From: Arcobacter sp.
Lineage (GTDB): Bacteria; Campylobacterota; Campylobacteria; Campylobacterales; Arcobacteraceae
DNA: 19,380 bases
Reading direction: 5' to 3'
Assembly (NCBI GenBank): GCA_030635995.1
Contig: DAOVXU010000010.1
Location: forward strand, 1 to 19,380
This document shows positions 1-6,453 of this stretch, in pieces (within the stretch, counting starts at the first letter, position 1; each line of letters begins with the position of its first letter). A program made the position numbers and the translations under genes. A model generated the notes under the pieces. It searched no databases and had not been told where the DNA came from. It saw only the letters and a list, made by a program, of their open reading frames with translations.

Positions 1-1529
1 ATAGCATTTTGAAGTTCTTTTAATTTAGTAATATCAGTGAAAGTAATTACATACTCTTCGTCTTTGATTTTTGTGCCACTTGTATTTACTTGAAATGTGT
101 GAACATTATTTTCTAAATCTTTCATTTTTACTTGATGTATAATAGTACTATTAGTTTCTAGTACTTTAATCCAAGTTTTGCCCTCTTGTTCTTTTTGTAA
201 ATATCCCTCCTCTTCTAGGAAAAATTCACAAATACTGTTATGCTCTTTATAAAAATCTTCTAAAGTTTTATATCCAATAAAATTAAGCGTAGGTTGATTG
301 GTCTGCTTTAAATCTTCCTCATTAGTAATTAATATAAAATTCTGTTGTGTATCTAAAATTTTTCGTATGTAGTTATGTTTTTCTTTAATCTCTTCTGTTT
401 TTTTTATCACTTTTTCTTCTAAATATTCATTTAGTTCTTTTAAATCATGAGTTTTTTTACCCACCTTCTCTTCTAATTCTTTTTTATTTACTAGTAGATG
501 ATATATTAAATATAAACCAAGTGATAGTAGAATAAACATAATAATATTTGTATATTTAAAAAGATCCAAGATCTCAACAATCTTTATATTGTGAGTGTAT
601 GCTACAATATAAGCTGCTGTTTTTTTTGAATTTTTTATATTGCTAATGGGAATAAAGGAAATTACTAATATATCACCATTTGATTTTCCATATATTGCAA
701 ATTCTTTTGAATCTTTTATATTTTTATTTATATATTTTTGATGTTTTGCAATAATATTTTTTGAGACCAATAGATCTTTATGATATGTATCTTTAAAAAT
801 TGATATCATATAATCTTTATGTTCAATACTTTGATTATAGATAGATTCTTTATTTTTTGTTTTCCATATTTTTGTATTTAGAATATTTTTATTTACCAAG
901 AAGTGAGAGTGTATTTTATTTACATCAATAAGTGTATTTTGCATATTTTCTGATGAATAGGAGATATCAAAACAACCTAAATATTGATTGTTTTTATTAA
1001 AAAGTGGATATATATTTCTAAATGCATGGCTGATTCTCCCCTGCTCAAAACCATGTAGTGGTTTTTTTGTTTTATTTACCATTGATATACCGTATCTTAT
1101 TTTGCTTATATCATCTCCATATTTAGATGGTGCATGCATTCTTAAAAGAATTTTATTATTAGGGTGTGCAAATAGAAGAATTTTAATACCTCGTTTGGTC
1201 ATCGCTGTAAACTGAATTTTCAATAACTTATATAGTTTTTTTCTTAAAATCTTTTTTTGATTATCATCTGCTTTTAAGGATTGAGATAATAATTTGATTA
1301 ACTTTTTATTTTTTGAAAAGATAAAATTAATAACATCTGTCTGTATTTTATTGTGGTAGTTTGTAATATCATAATTTAATTTAAAGTTTTTAATAGAGTT
1401 TTGTAACTCCGTTGAAATATTTGTTTCTTTATTGATACTGTTGATATTATAAGCAATTGAATAAAGCACCATAAAAGTTAAGATTAATATAATCTTTAAT
1501 TGTATGTGTTTTATAATTTGATTTTTCAT
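1..1529 (-). CDS. Membrane sensor with Cache-like and PAS domains, probably a histidine kinase; truncated at window edge
   Basis: The reading frame opens with ATG at 1529 and runs off the left edge after 509 codons, so the C-terminus is missing. Visible in order: a membrane segment at about residues 6-26; a periplasmic region of about 295 residues with the motif GFEQGRISHAFRNIYPLF near residue 157, typical of Cache-type sensors in Campylobacterota; a second membrane segment at about 324-345; a Glu/Lys-rich coiled coil; and a PAS domain at about 385-505 ending in VITFTDITKL. The PAS resembles that of the heme-containing kinase at 7342, which continues into a coiled coil and kinase domain, so a histidine kinase C-terminus is expected but not seen. 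It begins 3 bases after the stop of the receiver/kinase gene and has no good Shine-Dalgarno sequence, suggesting coupled translation in one operon. The ligand is unknown. Another output domain, such as GGDEF, is possible. Confidence 0.8.
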   Translation of the reverse strand, partial: MKNQIIKHIQLKIILILTFMVLYSIAYNINSINKETNISTELQNSIKNFKLNYDITNYHNKIQTDVINFIFSKNKKLIKLLSQSLKADDNQKKILRKKLYKLLKIQFTAMTKRGIKILLFAHPNNKILLRMHAPSKYGDDISKIRYGISMVNKTKKPLHGFEQGRISHAFRNIYPLFNKNNQYLGCFDISYSSENMQNTLIDVNKIHSHFLVNKNILNTKIWKTKNKESIYNQSIEHKDYMISIFKDTYHKDLLVSKNIIAKHQKYINKNIKDSKEFAIYGKSNGDILVISFIPISNIKNSKKTAAYIVAYTHNIKIVEILDLFKYTNIIMFILLSLGLYLIYHLLVNKKELEEKVGKKTHDLKELNEYLEEKVIKKTEEIKEKHNYIRKILDTQQNFILITNEEDLKQTNQPTLNFIGYKTLEDFYKEHNSICEFFLEEEGYLQKEQEGKTWIKVLETNSTIIHQVKMKDLENNVHTFQVNTSGTKIKDEEYVITFTDITKLKELQNA

Positions 1530-1532
1530 TCT

Positions 1533-2765
1533 TTAATTTGGTATTAAAATAGTAAAGCATACACCATCTTCACTGTTTTTAACGCTTATCTCTCCTTCAA
1601 TTTTCTCTATAATCATTTTAGACATATATAAACCCATACCTGTACCTTTACCTTCCCCTTTTGTTGTAAAGTTTACATTAAATATATTATCAATTATATC
1701 TTTTGGAATTCCACCAGCATTATCTTGTATTTTGACCAAATAGCCTGTGTTGTCTTGTGATATATTAAATATAATATCTCTATTTTTTATATTATTTTCT
1801 ATGAAAGCATCTTTAGAGTTATTGATTAGGTTAATAAGTATATGTTTAAATTCAGTAGGCACTATATTTGCCATTAATTGTTTATCTATATTTAGTTGTG
1901 TTTTAATATCATTTTTTATTAAAGTGTCGTGCATTAGCATAAAAATATTTTTTATTTCATCTTCTATATCTACTTGTTGCTTTTTTATATTAGTTCTGAA
2001 GAAGCTTCTAAATTCATCAATTGTTTCTACTAAATGATCTATTTGTTCCATTGTTTTTATTTCTATTTTTTCGATAGAATCTGAAGAAAGTTTACCAGAA
2101 TCATTTTGAAATTTTAAACTAGTAACATATGTACTAATAACACTAAGTGGTTGTTTCCATTGGTGTGCAACTGCATCCATCATCTCACCCATAGCTGCTA
2201 ATTTTGCTTGATGAAATAACATAGTATCTTTTTGTCTAATCTCCTCAACTTGCTTATGAACTTGCTGATTTAGTGTTTTATTGTACGATTCTAACTGGAT
2301 ATTTATTTTTTTCATATTTGCAGTATATTCAATAGCTAATTTATTGTTAACAACAGTTTTAGAAAGCTTATATAAAACTTGTAATAAATTTTCATTTTTC
2401 ATAGGCTTTAAAATAAAGCTTTCAATCCCTTGCTCTATAAGTTTAATAAATCGACTTGTTTCATTGTATGCAGATATCACTGAGATCACTTGCTCTGGAT
2501 TTATTTTATGTATCTCTTCTATAAGTTGATGACCATCCATATTTGGCATATTGATATCTGTAAATACAATATCATAATAATAGCCATTATCTTTATAAAA
2601 TTTTAGATATTTTTCAAGTCCATCTTTGCCATCGATTGCACCATCAACTTCTTTAAAAAAGTTTTCAAATATCTCAATAGTATCTTCTCTTAACATATCT
2701 TCATCTTCAGCATAAAGGATATGTAAATTTTCCGTTAAGTTACGTAATTTTTTTGTGTTTTCCAT
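1533..2765 (-). CDS. Receiver domain-histidine kinase (N-terminal REC, C-terminal kinase)
   Basis: This is a soluble signalling protein with reversed hybrid order. The receiver domain (about residues 12-125) has acidic residues E20/D21, phosphoacceptor D70 in FTDINMPNMDG, S98 and K120 in LKPM. A coiled coil follows (about 140-185), then an H-box with H201 in AVAHQWKQP. The ATPase domain shows an N-box at N312/N316, DNAGG at 348-352 and GKGTGMGLY at 372-380. All catalytic motifs look intact. There are no membrane segments, so it should receive input by phosphotransfer or protein contact and autophosphorylate in the cytoplasm. It is the first gene of an operon with the Cache-PAS sensor, which starts 3 bases after its stop. 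An AAGGA ribosome site precedes ATG 2765. The cognate sensor and regulator cannot be named from sequence; pairing with the downstream gene is inferred. Confidence 0.9.
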   Translation of the reverse strand: MENTKKLRNLTENLHILYAEDEDMLREDTIEIFENFFKEVDGAIDGKDGLEKYLKFYKDNGYYYDIVFTDINMPNMDGHQLIEEIHKINPEQVISVISAYNETSRFIKLIEQGIESFILKPMKNENLLQVLYKLSKTVVNNKLAIEYTANMKKINIQLESYNKTLNQQVHKQVEEIRQKDTMLFHQAKLAAMGEMMDAVAHQWKQPLSVISTYVTSLKFQNDSGKLSSDSIEKIEIKTMEQIDHLVETIDEFRSFFRTNIKKQQVDIEDEIKNIFMLMHDTLIKNDIKTQLNIDKQLMANIVPTEFKHILINLINNSKDAFIENNIKNRDIIFNISQDNTGYLVKIQDNAGGIPKDIIDNIFNVNFTTKGEGKGTGMGLYMSKMIIEKIEGEISVKNSEDGVCFTILIPN

Positions 2766-2788
2766 ATCTATATTCCTTCACATAGATT

Positions 2789-2794
2789 ATTATA
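2789..2794 (-). promoter_or_regulatory. Candidate -10 box for the receiver/kinase-sensor operon
   Basis: TATAAT on the minus strand would place transcription start near 2782, leaving a leader of about 17 bases that contains AAGGA just before ATG 2765. Upstream is very AT-rich with no clear -35 box, as is usual for sigma-70 promoters in Campylobacterota. Confidence 0.4.
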
Positions 2795-2848
2795 CAATAT
2801 AAATGTATTCAAAATGTATTTAAAAGCAATATATAATTAGTTTTTATA

Positions 2849-2854
2849 TATAAT
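2849..2854 (+). promoter_or_regulatory. Candidate -10 box for cysK
   Basis: TATAAT preceded by a T-rich run lies about 29 bases before the cysK start. A start near 2861 would leave a short leader carrying AAGGG at about 2872-2876. A second TATAAT at 2832-2837 is an alternative. Confidence 0.35.
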
Positions 2855-2882
2855 TTTTCATATATAAATATAAGGGTAGTAT

Positions 2883-3794
2883 ATGAAAATAGCACGAAAT
2901 ATAAGTGATTTAGTTGGAAATACACCAATAATACAATTAAATAATATAAATAAAAATATTTTTGCAAAATGTGAATTTATGAATCCTACTTCAAGTGTTA
3001 AAGATAGGTTAGCTATGAATATGTTAGATGTGGCACTTAAAGATGGAATTATAGATAAAAATACACATATTATAGAACCTACAAGTGGAAATACTGGGGT
3101 TGGATTAGCGGCTCAATGTGCTAGTAGAGGAATGAAACTAACTCTTACTATGCCTGATTCTATGAGTCAAGAGAGGCGAGATTTAATGAGTGCTTTTGGT
3201 GCTAATGTAGTTTTAACTCCTGCATCTTTAGAGATGACAGGTAGTATAGATAAAGCAAAACAGATGGCAAATGAGGAAGAGAATGCAATAGTATTAGATC
3301 AGTTCTCAAATCCATCAAACCGAGCAATTCATGAAACTACAACCTCTTTAGAAATTTTAGAAGATATGGATGGGAAAATAGATATATTTGTAGCTTCTGT
3401 AGGAACTGGTGGAACTTTAAGTGGAACTGCAAAAATTTTAAAACAAAAATTACCAAATATAAAAATAATAGCAGTTGAACCTGATGATTCAGCAGTATTA
3501 AGTGGAGAGAGAGCATCTATTCATAAAATACAAGGTATTGGGGCAGGATTTATCCCTAAGACACTTGATACTAATATCTATGATGAGATAGTAAGAGTAT
3601 CAAATGATGATGCTATAAATACAGCAAAACTGATAGCTTCAAGAGAAGGATTGCTTGTAGGTATTAGTAGTGGGGCGAATGTATGGGCAAGTGATTTTAT
3701 ATCTTCAAAAAAAGAAAATAAAGATAAAAAAATAGTAACAATATTATGTGATACAGGTGAGCGATACCTTAGTACTGGTATGTTTACAAAATAG
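2883..3794 (+). CDS. cysK: Cysteine synthase (O-acetylserine sulfhydrylase)
   Basis: The enzyme makes L-cysteine from O-acetylserine and sulfide using pyridoxal phosphate, in the cytoplasm. The 303-residue length fits the family. Visible motifs: PLP lysine K40 in NPTSSVKDR; the substrate loop TSGNTG at 67-72; the phosphate-binding GTGGT at 174-178; and the C-terminal GISSGAN that contacts the PLP ring. FSNPSNRAIHE near 141-151 matches the family's conserved stretch. The start is supported by AAGGG a few bases upstream. It heads a plus-strand cluster with a 68-residue protein and an EI24/CysZ-type membrane protein. In enterobacteria cysZ (sulfate uptake) also neighbours cysK, which supports a sulfur-assimilation setting. 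CysM, the close paralogue, is the alternative, but cysK is the better call. Confidence 0.92.
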   Translation: MKIARNISDLVGNTPIIQLNNINKNIFAKCEFMNPTSSVKDRLAMNMLDVALKDGIIDKNTHIIEPTSGNTGVGLAAQCASRGMKLTLTMPDSMSQERRDLMSAFGANVVLTPASLEMTGSIDKAKQMANEEENAIVLDQFSNPSNRAIHETTTSLEILEDMDGKIDIFVASVGTGGTLSGTAKILKQKLPNIKIIAVEPDDSAVLSGERASIHKIQGIGAGFIPKTLDTNIYDEIVRVSNDDAINTAKLIASREGLLVGISSGANVWASDFISSKKENKDKKIVTILCDTGERYLSTGMFTK

Positions 3795-3808
3795 AAGGAG
3801 AGAATAAT

Positions 3809-4015
3809 ATGAAAATGATAGAAGTTTTAAATAATAGAATAGATGAGATAAGGGTTGAAGTGATGAAATTGGTTGATAATCAATCTATATCTTTAACTGA
3901 AAAAAATGCGTTGATGCAACCACTAGTAGAAGAGAAAAAAGTTATGGAACATACTTTAGTGTATCTTGAAAAGATTAAGAATACAAATTATAAAGGTCTT
4001 TGTGGTGGTGGATAG
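3809..4015 (+). CDS. Small helical protein of unknown function in the cysK cluster
   Basis: I do not recognise this 68-residue protein. It has a strong ribosome site (AAGGAGAG) directly after the cysK stop and a well-placed ATG, so it is probably translated with cysK. It is charged and heptad-like throughout (repeated Glu/Lys with Ile/Leu/Val), predicting a helical hairpin or coiled coil, and it has neither signal peptide nor membrane segment. The C-terminus is unusual: GLCGGG, a cysteine followed by three glycines, encoded by a G-rich stretch that may also act as ribosome site for the next gene. Position suggests a role linked to cysteine or membrane transport, but nothing in the sequence proves one. 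Confidence 0.75.
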   Translation: MKMIEVLNNRIDEIRVEVMKLVDNQSISLTEKNALMQPLVEEKKVMEHTLVYLEKIKNTNYKGLCGGG

Positions 4016-4020
4016 ATAGT

Positions 4021-4803
4021 ATGAATGAATTAGTTATATTTAAAAGAAGTATTAAAGACTATTTTACTCGTCCTATGCTTGGATTATTGATATATCCATT
4101 GTTGGGAAGTTTGATTGTTTTATATTTAATAGTTTTTAATATAGCTGGTGAAGGGATGGAGTATTTAAATAATACCCATATTCAAATAGAACAACATCAA
4201 TCATTGGTACAAAATGGTAATATTGAAGAGACCACCATCAGCCAGTCCTATACAGGAAATGGTATATTAGATTTTTTACTTCAATATACAATAACCTCTT
4301 GGGTAGTTGGATTTTTCTTATATGCGGGTGGATTTTTATTAGCAGGGTATTTTTCAATATTTTTATCTTTATTAATTGTTGGATTATTAACACCTAGGAT
4401 TTTATCTATATTAAGAGATAGGCATTATCAAGATATAAATATAGATGGTTATGGTACTATTGTTGGTGCTATTTTTGGAATGATGAAACGATTATTTATT
4501 ATGTTTTTATTATTTATATTATTGATACCTTTATATTTTGTACCATTTATAAATATTGTAGCTATAAATTTACCATTATTTTATTTCTTTCATAAAACAT
4601 TACAATATGATGTGAGTTCAGAATTGATAGAAAAAGATAAATTTGGACAATTATATTATTTAAATAAAACATCTTTTAGAATGAAAAGTTTATTTTTATA
4701 TGTAGTTTCACTTATTCCATTTGTATCGTTCTTTATCTCAATATTTTATATTATATATATTGGAAATAGTTATTTTGGAATATTAGTAAATAAAAGAGGA
4801 TAG
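4021..4803 (+). CDS. EI24/CysZ-family inner-membrane protein
   Basis: This is a 260-residue polytopic membrane protein with hydrophobic segments at about 18-41, 88-120, 157-185 and 225-250. The pattern, including LTPRILSILRDRHY after the second hydrophobic block and LPLFYFFHKTLQYD after the third, resembles the EI24 family that includes the sulfate permease CysZ. The role would be sulfate import or a related membrane function, and its place two genes after cysK supports this. I chose ATG 4021. An upstream in-frame TTG at 4000 would add MWWWIDS but sits inside the previous gene, whereas the G-rich GGTGG just upstream of 4021 can serve as ribosome site. The stop falls in the loop of a shared terminator hairpin. 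Family membership is judged from memory, without a search. Confidence 0.75.
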   Translation: MNELVIFKRSIKDYFTRPMLGLLIYPLLGSLIVLYLIVFNIAGEGMEYLNNTHIQIEQHQSLVQNGNIEETTISQSYTGNGILDFLLQYTITSWVVGFFLYAGGFLLAGYFSIFLSLLIVGLLTPRILSILRDRHYQDINIDGYGTIVGAIFGMMKRLFIMFLLFILLIPLYFVPFINIVAINLPLFYFFHKTLQYDVSSELIEKDKFGQLYYLNKTSFRMKSLFLYVVSLIPFVSFFISIFYIIYIGNSYFGILVNKRG

Positions 4804-4814
4804 TACCTCTTTTA
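4791..4814. terminator. Bidirectional terminator overlapping two stop codons
   Basis: A perfect 9-bp stem (TAAAAGAGG at 4791-4799, CCTCTTTTA at 4806-4814) encloses a 6-base loop. The TAG of the EI24-type gene lies in the loop and the TAA of the convergent small membrane gene is the end of the right arm. T-rich tracts follow on both strands. Confidence 0.65.
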
Positions 4815-5000
4815 TTTATTTTCTTCGATTTTTTCTTTTGCTAAATCAACAGCTTTTTGACTATTTTCGATTACTATATCTGTTGCACTATCTAGTTTCT
4901 TTTCTATAGTACTTTTTTCTATACCTGTTTTATCACTAATTATCTCTGTTAGATCATTTGCTTTTTCTGGCATAAATATATTTAAACCAATAAAAATCAT
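4812..5000 (-). CDS. Small membrane-anchored helical protein; start probably further upstream at a non-AUG codon
   Basis: This is an unrecognised small protein. From ATG 5000 it has 62 residues: a short hydrophobic start (MIFIGLNIFM) and then a charged amphipathic region rich in Lys, Glu, Asp and Ile that should form one or two long helices. The ATG lacks any Shine-Dalgarno sequence and cuts a hydrophobic segment in two. The same frame stays open upstream to a stop at 5052-5054. With the upstream codons ETLLKLVFLAV it would have a full membrane helix. The sequence AAAAAGGG at about 5045-5052 lies 5 bases before an in-frame ATA at 5037-5039, so initiation at AUA (75 residues) is a real possibility. 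The gene follows the duplicated prenyltransferase tail. Confidence 0.6.
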   Translation of the reverse strand: MIFIGLNIFMPEKANDLTEIISDKTGIEKSTIEKKLDSATDIVIENSQKAVDLAKEKIEENK

Positions 5001-5044
5001 TACTGCTAAAAATACTAATTTTAAAAGTGTTTCTATTATTGTTT

Positions 5045-5138
5045 CCCTTTTTTAGTAAAATATTGTATCTAAGATTATAAATGCAAAGAATATGATACCC
5101 AAATAGCCATTAATAGTAAAAAAAGCTTTATCTATTTT
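5045..5138. repeat. Direct repeat copy A: duplicated 3' end of the mqnP/ubiA gene
   Basis: This stretch aligns without gaps to 6360-6453 at an offset of 1315 bases. I count 7 mismatches in 94 positions, and the last 50 bases (5089-5138 against 6404-6453) are identical. Identity stops at 5139. It includes the final coding part and stop codon of the prenyltransferase gene. It is the detached copy, since the full gene lies at 6367-7227. Confidence 0.92.
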
Positions 5139-5153
5139 CCCTTTGGGTAGCAT
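5052..5153 (-). pseudogene. Detached mqnP/ubiA C-terminal fragment with a new start codon
   Basis: A 33-residue frame starts at ATG 5153 and reads MLPKG and then IDKAFFTINGYLGIIFF, in frame with the prenyltransferase C-terminus, ending at the same stop position. AGGGAG at 5162-5167 gives it a good ribosome site, so it may be translated as a one-helix membrane peptide. Against the intact gene it carries Val-to-Ala, Ala-to-Thr and Lys-to-Tyr changes plus two silent ones. No prenyltransferase active-site motif is included. The simplest reading is a remnant of duplication; a working microprotein is less likely. Confidence 0.7.
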
Positions 5154-5167
5154 AATTTGCACTCCCT

Positions 5168-5223
5168 AAAGTTAAATTCTAAATCCAGCCTATCAAGATA
5201 GGTTGGATTTAGAATTTAACTTT
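5168..5223. repeat. 56-bp near-perfect palindrome at the edge of the inserted segment
   Basis: Two 27-base arms (5168-5194 and 5197-5223) are exact reverse complements except for one position that still allows a G-U pair, with only two bases (AA) between them. It lies 30 bases from the end of repeat copy A and directly before the AGGGAG of the fragment ORF. Genes on both sides are transcribed away from it, so a simple terminator role is not supported. Confidence 0.9.
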
Positions 5224-5358
5224 ATGAATCACAACTTATACTATTTAAGTATTCAGTTATAATTTGATTTGGTATAAGTACCACAAATACAGATAAAAAT
5301 TTAATAGGCTTTAGAGCAAAAAAATAGAAATTGAGAAAAAGTAATTATATAAATATAT

Positions 5359-5364
5359 TATAAT
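5359..5364 (+). promoter_or_regulatory. Candidate -10 box for the restriction-endonuclease-like gene
   Basis: TATAAT in a strongly AT-rich stretch lies about 54 bases before the ATG at 5418. A start near 5371 would give a leader of roughly 47 bases. The stretch from 5224 to 5396 holds no other gene that I can see. Confidence 0.35.
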
Positions 5365-5417
5365 TTTAGATATACTCTCTTATACAAACTATAAAGGTGT
5401 ATATGGAGGGGATAATT

Positions 5418-6218
5418 ATGACATTACAAAAGTGGGAAATATTTCAAGATGAGGTAACGAAGTTTTTAAATAAATATTTTAATGCTAACTTTACAATGGA
5501 AGGAGGATATGACTCAACAACATCTTACATAACAGTAAGAAAAGCAACTCAAGATATTACTACTATTGAAGCAAAGTTTGGTTCAACTCAAGCAGGACAA
5601 ATTGTATTAATATCAGATGGTAGTAAATTTATATTTTGTGATAAGAGTAAAAATAATCCAAATGTACATACACAAGAGATAATAAAATATTTGAATTCTA
5701 ATTATTCATTATATAAAGGTGTTAATACTGCGTCTATTTATGTTGATATTAGTGATACTATTTTATATAATTGGGTAAAAACAATTTATCGTGAAAAAAA
5801 TGTTGAATGGATTATATCTTCAAAAAAGTTTAATAATTTAACGGTAGATGATTTACTTTTTATTCCTATAAATGATATAGAAAATTATTTTGATATTAGT
5901 CTAGTATTTAGAAGAAAAAAAACTGGAGATACACATATTCCAGGTAAAGATATAATAGATTTTAAAACTCAATTGGATTTAATATGTCAAGACTACCAAA
6001 TCAAAAAAACTAATAATAAATATTTATTAACTTTAAATTCAAGATTATCTGATTTTAATATTGGTAGTAAATATTTATTAAGTATGACAAATGTGGATTG
6101 TCAGTATTATATAAAGAAAAAAGGTATAAACACCAATCCTAATATTATGTTTCAACTAAACTTAAAAGATAATATAGAATTCAAAGGGGAGAATTTTAAA
6201 GAAAAGTATAAATTATAA
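5418..6218 (+). CDS. Orphan type II restriction endonuclease-like protein (PD-(D/E)XK nuclease)
   Basis: This is a 266-residue soluble protein. Near the N-terminus it has EGGYD (D32) and, 19 residues later, IEAK (E51, K53), followed by STQAGQIVLI. A D...ExK pair with an S-x-Q-x-GQ stretch is what I would expect of a PD-(D/E)XK restriction enzyme, which cuts DNA using Mg2+. The exact family and target site cannot be named. The start at ATG 5418 is fixed by GGAGGGG six bases upstream; a GTG at 5397 is in frame but less likely. No cognate methyltransferase is visible, so it is either an orphan or protected from elsewhere. It lies between two copies of the mqnP 3' end, which marks it as recently inserted. 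It converges on the small basic gene with a 5-base gap. Confidence 0.65.
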   Translation: MTLQKWEIFQDEVTKFLNKYFNANFTMEGGYDSTTSYITVRKATQDITTIEAKFGSTQAGQIVLISDGSKFIFCDKSKNNPNVHTQEIIKYLNSNYSLYKGVNTASIYVDISDTILYNWVKTIYREKNVEWIISSKKFNNLTVDDLLFIPINDIENYFDISLVFRRKKTGDTHIPGKDIIDFKTQLDLICQDYQIKKTNNKYLLTLNSRLSDFNIGSKYLLSMTNVDCQYYIKKKGINTNPNIMFQLNLKDNIEFKGENFKEKYKL

Positions 6219-6223
6219 TTTAT

Positions 6224-6352
6224 TTATTCTTCTTTAGCTCTATCAGCCTTTGAAATATAACGCACCTTTGAGGAAAGCTTTGACTTTATTCTTGCACGAG
6301 CACGTTTTAATCGTTTATTTTGTAGCTTTTTAATTCTATCTTGTCTATTCAT
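6224..6352 (-). CDS. 42-residue basic protein downstream of mqnP
   Basis: A short frame with a strong ribosome site (AAAAAGGGG about 5 bases before ATG 6352) begins 14 bases after the prenyltransferase stop. The product starts MNRQDRIKKLQNKRLKRARA and is rich in Arg and Lys, very basic, probably helical, with an acidic KEE end. There is no membrane segment, signal or cysteine. Such small basic proteins can bind RNA, DNA or ribosomes, but I do not recognise a family. It is likely cotranscribed with mqnP. It lies inside the segment flanked by the direct repeats, so it may have arrived with the nuclease gene. Confidence 0.65.
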   Translation of the reverse strand: MNRQDRIKKLQNKRLKRARARIKSKLSSKVRYISKADRAKEE

Positions 6353-6359
6353 ATTAATA

Positions 6360-6453
6360 CCCCTTTTTACTTAAATATTGCATCTAAAATTATAAATACA
6401 AAAAATATGATACCCAAATAGCCATTAATAGTAAAAAAAGCTTTATCTATTTT
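6360..6453. repeat. Direct repeat copy B: 3' end of the intact mqnP/ubiA gene
   Basis: This is the partner of 5045-5138, with 7 mismatches in 94 positions. It is part of the complete prenyltransferase gene. Repeat and insert together span 5045-6453. Confidence 0.92.

Noticed and set aside
988..1215. Plus-strand frame in the left part of the window
   Set aside because: It is antisense to the continuous Cache-PAS sensor frame and has no ribosome site; similar antisense frames at 1747-2037, 2281-2529, 7902-8141, 8971-9168, 13801-14239, 15948-16139 and 17774-18896 were dropped for the same reason.
3809..4015. 68-residue protein as a ThiS/MoaD/CysO-type sulfur carrier because of its glycine end near cysK
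   Set aside because: The sequence is charged and heptad-like with no beta-grasp pattern, and the family end is Gly-Gly after a beta strand, not Cys-Gly-Gly-Gly after a helix.
5168..5223. Palindrome as an ordinary rho-independent terminator
   Set aside because: Neither neighbouring gene is transcribed towards it, and there is no run of Ts of the usual kind after the stem on either strand.
5045..6453. Direct repeats as attachment sites of an integrative element
   Set aside because: No integrase, recombinase, transposase or tRNA gene is present between or beside the repeats, and the repeat is a 94-bp coding end with drift, so a target duplication fits better.
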